From positions 1 to 47,442 of the forward strand of contig WPIF01000032.1 in the NCBI GenBank assembly GCA_009773185.1: a DNA stretch of 47,442 bases, written 5' to 3'. The position numbers were made by a program, and so were the translations under genes. The stretch is from Nitrospirota bacterium (GTDB taxonomy: Bacteria; Nitrospirota; Thermodesulfovibrionia; Thermodesulfovibrionales; UBA1546). Below the pieces are notes generated by a model. The model was not told the origin of the DNA. It searched no databases and saw only the letters and a list, made by a program, of their open reading frames with translations. Below are positions 43,881 through 47,442 of the stretch, one piece after another (the stretch's first letter is position 1; the number at the start of each line of letters is the position of its first letter).

Positions 43881-44000
43881 ATGAGTATAGATATGGAAAA
43901 TCAGTGGAAACCGGTATCTAAGACCGGGTTAATAATGGTTGTACTTATTGCCATTGCTTTCTGTGTCCTGTCCGTGCGTCCGCAAGGGATTTTCTGCTGA
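43881..44000 (+). pseudogene. Short hydrophobic reading frame cut by the IS left end
   Basis: ATG 43881 opens a 39-codon frame (MSIDMENQWKPVSKTGLIMV, then VLIAIAFCVLS) with one likely membrane span. The IS boundary at about 43964 falls inside it, so codons after residue 28 belong to the IS. It may be the N-terminal stub of a membrane protein gene interrupted by the insertion. No good ribosome binding site is seen. Confidence 0.25.
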
Positions 44001-44118
44001 TTTTTGTTTCAAAATTCCAGAATCGTTGAGCCGTGCTGATAAAGTTTTTTCTTAAATCTCCTTTTTCCCTCAGTAGGGTTGACACAAACTGACAGTTTTC
44101 AACCTCATTCTCCGATTG

Positions 44119-44188
44119 AACGCATGAGTCTACGGACACTCTCCTTTTCCTCCATATTTTTGCGACTGTCCGGATAGCTGAACTAAAG
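44119..44188. repeat. 70-bp stretch identical in both IS copies
   Basis: Positions 44119-44188 equal 46022-46091 at every base. The segment covers the end of the transposase gene and about 64 bases downstream of its stop, whereas the adjoining coding parts of the two copies have diverged at many positions. It includes GCGACTGTCCGGATAG, which echoes the left-end motif, so it may hold a transposase binding site. Confidence 0.8.
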
Positions 44189-45097
44189 CTTTAAATAAAA
44201 CCCTGTCAGCAGTCCATCCCACGCTTCGAACCAGTATTCCTCTTTATGTCCTTTTGTAAAGACATCAATCCCGCTCCAGACCTCTGCCGGTGTCCTGCCG
44301 TCCAGATTTTGATGAGGCCGGACATGATTGTACCAGAACCGGAATTGGACGAGCGCCCCTTCAAGTTGTTCAGAACCATTCACCTGCCATTGGTCAAGCT
44401 TCTCCTTTAACGTCCCAAAGAACCGTTCTATCCGTCCGTTTTGCCATGGACAGCATTTATCAATTCGCTGATGCCGAATGCCGATAAACCATAGATTGAA
44501 TCTGAAAAACCACGAGTTAAATATAGCTTCGTTATCTGTCCGCAAAGATTTTGGTTTGCCGTAAAGCTCAACAGCATCAAGCAAGTGACGTAATATCGTT
44601 ATAGAGGCTTTATCCTTCAAGGCAGACAGGCTAAGGCTCTGTCTGCTCTTGTGTTCGACTATCCCAACTATATGCTTAAGATTTCCCTGGGTATCAGTCT
44701 TGCCTGTAAGATCCAATCCCCAGGCAAGATTCACCGGCACAGGCTTCGGTCTTCTGTTTTTAATCTTTTTTCTCAATATCTGAATCTCATATTTGTGCTT
44801 TCTGATAACATCATTGGCATATGTTTTACTTACCGTCATCTGCTTGCTCAGCGCAAACCGCCTGTTAAACGCATCAGCAATCTTTCTACACCCCACCTCT
44901 GCCATTAATGCCTTGAGCCGGATTACTTCCTGTATCACCCATGCAGGTTTGGGCTGACGGCGATAGAAAGTTTTCTTGTCCGGCTCTGCTTTTCGCCATC
45001 CGGATTTTAAGCGGTATTTTGAAGGAAAAAGAAAAGCGATAAGAGATCGGAGCCAGTGCATACAAACGGCCTTGAGCCATCGAAAAAACAAGAACAT
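44183..45097 (-). CDS. IS transposase, integrase (rve) family
   Basis: A 304-residue DDE enzyme on the minus strand. The N-terminal third has a helix-turn-helix-like region (VIRLKALMAEVGCRKIADAF). The integrase core follows, with catalytic candidates Asp in LAWGLDLTGK, Asp in LRTDNEAIF and Glu in NGRIERFFGTLKEKLD, and the C-terminal VRPHQNLDGRTPAEVWSGI block typical of IS3/IS481-type transposases. The frame is intact, so it could be active. No separate OrfA with a programmed frameshift is obvious, which favours an IS481-like type. Confidence 0.85.
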   Translation of the reverse strand: MFLFFRWLKAVCMHWLRSLIAFLFPSKYRLKSGWRKAEPDKKTFYRRQPKPAWVIQEVIRLKALMAEVGCRKIADAFNRRFALSKQMTVSKTYANDVIRKHKYEIQILRKKIKNRRPKPVPVNLAWGLDLTGKTDTQGNLKHIVGIVEHKSRQSLSLSALKDKASITILRHLLDAVELYGKPKSLRTDNEAIFNSWFFRFNLWFIGIRHQRIDKCCPWQNGRIERFFGTLKEKLDQWQVNGSEQLEGALVQFRFWYNHVRPHQNLDGRTPAEVWSGIDVFTKGHKEEYWFEAWDGLLTGFYLKL

Positions 45098-45188
45098 GAG
45101 AGACTCCCTAAAAGTCTGAGGTATTTAATTTGGATTTTGGATATTGTACCCTTGAAATATATCGAATAACAATATATATTATAAAAGG

Positions 45189-45479
45189 ATGATTCGAACA
45201 TTTGCCAGTAAGACTGCGAGGGATATATATGATGGTATAAACAGTCGTTATGCTCGTAAGATACCATCTGAGTTGCATGGCAAAATTCAGAGACTTTTAG
45301 ATCAGATTAATGCGGTAATAGAGGTGGAAACACTTAGAATTCCACCCAGCAATCATCTCGAGAAGTTGAGCGGTAAATTAAAAGATTTCTGGAGCATACG
45401 GATTAACGATCAATGGCGAATTATTTTTCGATGGGAAAAAGGAGATGCCATTGATGTGGATATAATAGATTATCATTAG
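45189..45479 (+). CDS. higB: HigB-type toxin (RelE/ParE superfamily)
   Basis: A 96-residue protein (MIRTFASKTARDIYDGINSR; LEKLSGKLKDFWSIRINDQW; RIIFRWEKGDAIDVDIIDYH), matching the HigB/killer family in length and motifs. HigB toxins cleave mRNA on the ribosome; R and K residues around RIIFRW are the usual active region. The toxin gene comes first and the antitoxin starts 15 bases later, the order that defines higBA. It lies between two IS copies. Confidence 0.9.
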   Translation: MIRTFASKTARDIYDGINSRYARKIPSELHGKIQRLLDQINAVIEVETLRIPPSNHLEKLSGKLKDFWSIRINDQWRIIFRWEKGDAIDVDIIDYH

Positions 45480-45494
45480 AAGAGGAGGTAAAGT

Positions 45495-45785
45495 ATGTTA
45501 CCGAAAAAAAGACCACCGACGAGACCTGGAGAGATGCTCCTTAAGGAATTTCTCGAACCTATGGGTATGACGCAAGTTGAATTTGCGCGTCATCTAGGAT
45601 GGACATGGGCACGCCTCAATGAAATTGTAAACGGCAGACGCGGAATAACTGTGGACTCAGCGCTCTCCTTAGGGGAAGCATTAGGCACCGGCCCTGAGTT
45701 TTGGTTAAACCTACAGCGGGATTGGGATTTATGGCATGTGATGCGTCAACACAAACCCGTAGTGGCACTGCAAAAAGCGAGTTGA
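45495..45785 (+). CDS. higA: HigA-type antitoxin (HTH-XRE)
   Basis: A 96-residue HigA-like antitoxin (PPTRPGEMLLKEFLEPMGMT; QVEFARHLGWTWARLNEIVN; TGPEFWLNLQRDWDLW). The Xre-type helix-turn-helix would bind the higBA promoter and the C-terminal part the toxin. AGAGGAGG lies upstream of ATG 45495. It completes a functional-looking addiction module. Confidence 0.92.
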   Translation: MLPKKRPPTRPGEMLLKEFLEPMGMTQVEFARHLGWTWARLNEIVNGRRGITVDSALSLGEALGTGPEFWLNLQRDWDLWHVMRQHKPVVALQKAS

Positions 45786-45866
45786 ACCCACAAAGAAATA
45801 GCGGATGAAAACTAAGTCAAATAGGCTCTTACTCCATCATCTTCGAACCCAAAGACTTTATCTTCT

Positions 45867-46505
45867 TGTCCTGTCCGGCTGTCCGCAAGGGATTTTCTGC
45901 TGATTTTTGTTTCAAAAACTCATCGAATTATCCGCTCGGCTGAAATATTTTTTCTTAAACTACCTCTTTTTTTCTACACGGCTGACACAAACTGCAAGTT
46001 TTCAGTCTCATTCTCTCATTTAACGCATGAGTCTACGGACACTCTCCTTTTCCTCCATATTTTTGCGACTGTCCGGATAGCTGAACTAAAGTTTCAAATA
46101 AAACCCTGTCAACAATCCATCCCAAGCCTCAAACCAGTATTCTTTCTTCGGCTCTTTTTTGTAGACGTCAATCCCCCTCCAGACCTCAGCCGGTGTCCTG
46201 CCGTCCAGATTTTGATGAGGACGGACATAATTGTACCAGAAGCGAAACTGGGCAAGCGCTTCATTAAGTTGTTCCTGATTGGTTACCTGCCATTGGTCCA
46301 GCTTCTCTTTCAATGTCCCAAAGAACCGTTCTATCCGTCCGTTTTGCCATGGACAGCATTTGTTTTCCTGTGTCCGAATCTGGAACGAGATATAGAAGGA
46401 AAAAGGAAGGCAAGAAAGACTTGCAGCCAACACGCACAAATACCACAGAACCAGTTCAAAAACAGGAACATAAAATTCTCCCTGAAGCCATGAGATATTT
46501 AACCT
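45867..46505 (-). mobile_element. Insertion sequence, internally deleted copy
   Basis: This copy begins at TGTCCTGTCCG (45867) and ends near GATATTTAACCTGG (about 46505), in the same orientation as the complete copy. About 550 bases of the transposase middle are gone. It cannot encode a transposase but its ends may still be mobilised by the intact copy. The stretch 45786-46085 holds only the spacer after higA and the non-coding end of this element. Confidence 0.7.
46086..46439 (-). pseudogene. Truncated IS transposase remnant
   Basis: A 117-codon frame on the minus strand. Its last 90 residues (KCCPWQNGRIERFFGTLKEK through AEVWRGIDVYKKEPKKEYWF) are about 85 percent the same as the C-terminus of the complete transposase. 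Its first 25 residues resemble, loosely, the N-terminus (SLSCLPFSFYISF against SLIAFLFPSKYR). The DNA-binding part and the two catalytic Asp are deleted, so only the Glu motif remains. Confidence 0.8.
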
Positions 46506-46582
46506 GGAATGAAGACATTATTATATTGTTTTTGCAGTATGTTAGGTTTAAAATATAACAGATAAAAGTGAAGGAGGTAACA

Positions 46583-46852
46583 ATGCCTGTAGTCTCGATG
46601 TTTTATGGCATCATCATTTTAATATTTTACTTTGATAACAAGAAACATCATCGCGCGCATATCCATGCTCAATATGGCGAATACGAAGCCGTTATAGCAA
46701 TTGACAACGGAGATGTTTTAGAGGGTGACCTTCCAAGGCCAAAAATGAAGCTGGTTGAGGCTTGGATTGAAATACATAGAGATGAATTATTAGCTGACTG
46801 GCAGTTAGCGGTTGAAGGGCAGCAACCCTTCAAGATCGAGCCGCTAAAATGA
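46583..46852 (+). CDS. DUF4160 family protein
   Basis: An 89-residue protein starting at ATG 46583, after AAGGAGG (GTG 46568 would add five codons). It has the DUF4160 signature: YFDNKKHHRAHIHAQYGEYE, then EGDLPRPKMKLVEAWIEIHR and DELLADWQLA. The His-rich HHRAHIHA segment is typical. The family is nearly always next to a DUF2442 gene, as here (10-base gap), and such pairs are suspected toxin-antitoxin-like modules; the biochemical role is not established. Confidence 0.88.
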   Translation: MPVVSMFYGIIILIFYFDNKKHHRAHIHAQYGEYEAVIAIDNGDVLEGDLPRPKMKLVEAWIEIHRDELLADWQLAVEGQQPFKIEPLK

Positions 46853-46862
46853 GGAGGCAATC

Positions 46863-47123
46863 ATGGTAAAAATTATAACTGTAGAGCCAATGGAAAACTA
46901 TCGATTGAGAATCCTGTTGTCAAACGGCAATCGGGGCATATTTGATGTTTCACCATATCTCGATAAAGGAGTCTTCCGGGAATTAAAGGAACACGCATAT
47001 TTTCGCCGTGTTAAAGTTGCATTCGGAGGCATAGTGTGGCCGCACGAACAAGACCTAAGCGCTGAAACTATCGAATGTGAAATGCGACAAGAAGAAGCGC
47101 TTGACAAGACAAATGCGGCATAA
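46863..47123 (+). CDS. DUF2442 family protein
   Basis: An 86-residue protein with the DUF2442 pattern: ENYRLRILLSNGNRGIFDVS, then PYLDKGVFRELKEHAYFRRV and FGGIVWPHEQDLSAETIE. ATG 46863 follows GAGGAGG. It is the usual downstream partner of DUF4160. The C-terminal tail (DKTNAA) is slightly longer than common. By analogy with other pairs it may be the antitoxin-like or DNA/target-binding partner, but that is unproven. Confidence 0.88.
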   Translation: MVKIITVEPMENYRLRILLSNGNRGIFDVSPYLDKGVFRELKEHAYFRRVKVAFGGIVWPHEQDLSAETIECEMRQEEALDKTNAA

Positions 47124-47259
47124 GGGTTTATTTCACCACATTATGTAAATGACTGCTAACAGACTTCATCTCCATCAACTCTATTCAATCCCGCATATAC
47201 GAAAATTTTATCTTTATCTTTTTATCGTCAAGTATCTTTACATCTTAAAAAATATCACA

Positions 47260-47368
47260 ACAGCCTCTTGGTCGCCAACTCCGGGAGCAACTGTAAGGAT
47301 AACAAAGACCTCATCAGCAGAAGTTACAGGCTCAAGCACAGCCCTTGAGATATACAGCGATCCTTTGA
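47260..47368 (+). pseudogene. Displaced 109-bp fragment of the giant gene
   Basis: Positions 47260-47368 match 36646-36754 in the giant gene at 104 of 109 bases by my alignment (differences at five single sites). It encodes ASWSPTPGATVRITKTSSAE and the following residues, without a start codon or the rest of the domain. It has no role as a gene here. The remainder of 47124-47259 is AT-rich and shows no feature. Confidence 0.9.
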
Positions 47369-47442
47369 GAGAAATTTGAGGGTCAAAGAGAAATTTGAGG
47401 GTCAAAGAGAAATTTGAGGGTCAAAGAGAAATTTGAGGGTCA
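47369..47442. repeat. 19-bp tandem repeat at the window edge
   Basis: GAGAAATTTGAGGGTCAAA is repeated 3.9 times, exactly, from 47369 to the last base. It starts directly after the displaced giant-gene fragment. Its extent beyond the window is unknown; a tandem array at a sequence end often marks an assembly break. Confidence 0.9.

Larger units (their letters stand above)
43964..45135 (-). mobile_element. Insertion sequence with DDE transposase, complete copy
   Basis: The limits come from comparison with the second copy at 45867-46505: similarity starts at TGTCCTGTCCG (43964) and ends near GGTATTTAATTTGG (about 45135). No matching terminal inverted repeat is visible at the right end, so exact ends are uncertain. 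The element has one transposase gene on the minus strand and about 220 bases of non-coding DNA after its stop codon. Confidence 0.7.

Noticed and set aside
46313..46558. Plus-strand frame across the decayed IS as a gene
   Set aside because: It is antisense to the transposase remnant and has no recognisable motif.
47149..47379. 76-codon frame near the window end as a gene
   Set aside because: Its second half is the displaced giant-gene fragment and the first half has no ribosome binding site or known motif; it is a chance fusion.
47369..47442. Tandem repeat as a CRISPR array
   Set aside because: Units are contiguous 19-mers with no spacers, and no cas genes are present.

Overview
The window has three parts. 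The backbone (1-11591) is a textbook bacterial translation/transcription cluster: tuf (3' end), rpmG, tRNA-Trp, secE, nusG, rplK, rplA, L10 leader, rplJ, rplL, rpoB, rpoC. Gene order, signal peptides, an RHS protein and a lipoprotein all fit a Gram-negative (diderm) bacterium. Heavy use of ATA for Ile and AGG/AGA for Arg, GC content in the mid-forties by eye, and many short dispersed repeats suggest a Nitrospirota (Thermodesulfovibrionia-like) or Desulfobacterota lineage. This placement is an inference and weak.

Region 11650-12935 holds a Mut7-C/PIN-like protein and an AraC-type response regulator. Then comes a leader (12936-13209) with a promoter-like sequence, a GEMM-I cyclic-dinucleotide riboswitch and a strong intrinsic terminator. 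The base equivalent to position 20 of the Vibrio Vc2 aptamer is A, not G, which predicts preference for 3',3'-cGAMP over c-di-GMP. Downstream lies a co-directional chain of overlapping genes running about 30 kb (13210-43744): a PBP4-type D,D-carboxypeptidase, a beta-propeller exoprotein, an exported rhodanese-fold protein without the catalytic Cys, a dockerin-bearing FN3 protein, a cohesin-like/PASTA/OmpL47-type protein, a LamG protein and giant 4585-residue LamG/Ig/FN3 protein (one ancestral gene split by a deletion of about 83 nt), an exported RHS protein with a Cys-rich C-terminus, and a lipoprotein that could be its immunity partner. Nearly all carry Sec signal peptides. My reading is a surface-assembly or contact-dependent system switched on by a cyclic dinucleotide.

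The operon is invaded by repeats that keep the reading frame: two copies of a 132-137 bp palindromic element with a covarying terminal stem, each just before a signal peptide; a common 'ATTCCCG..CGGGAAT' palindrome; a 'CCCCGCCTT..AAGGAGGGG' repeat; and three heptanucleotide arrays. Related heptad arrays fill intergenic gaps in the ribosomal cluster.

The last part (43.75-47.44 kb) is an accessory island: a complete and an internally deleted copy of the same DDE-transposase IS in the same orientation, flanking a HigBA toxin-antitoxin pair, then a DUF4160-DUF2442 pair, a displaced 109-bp piece of the giant gene, and a 19-bp tandem repeat running off the window edge.
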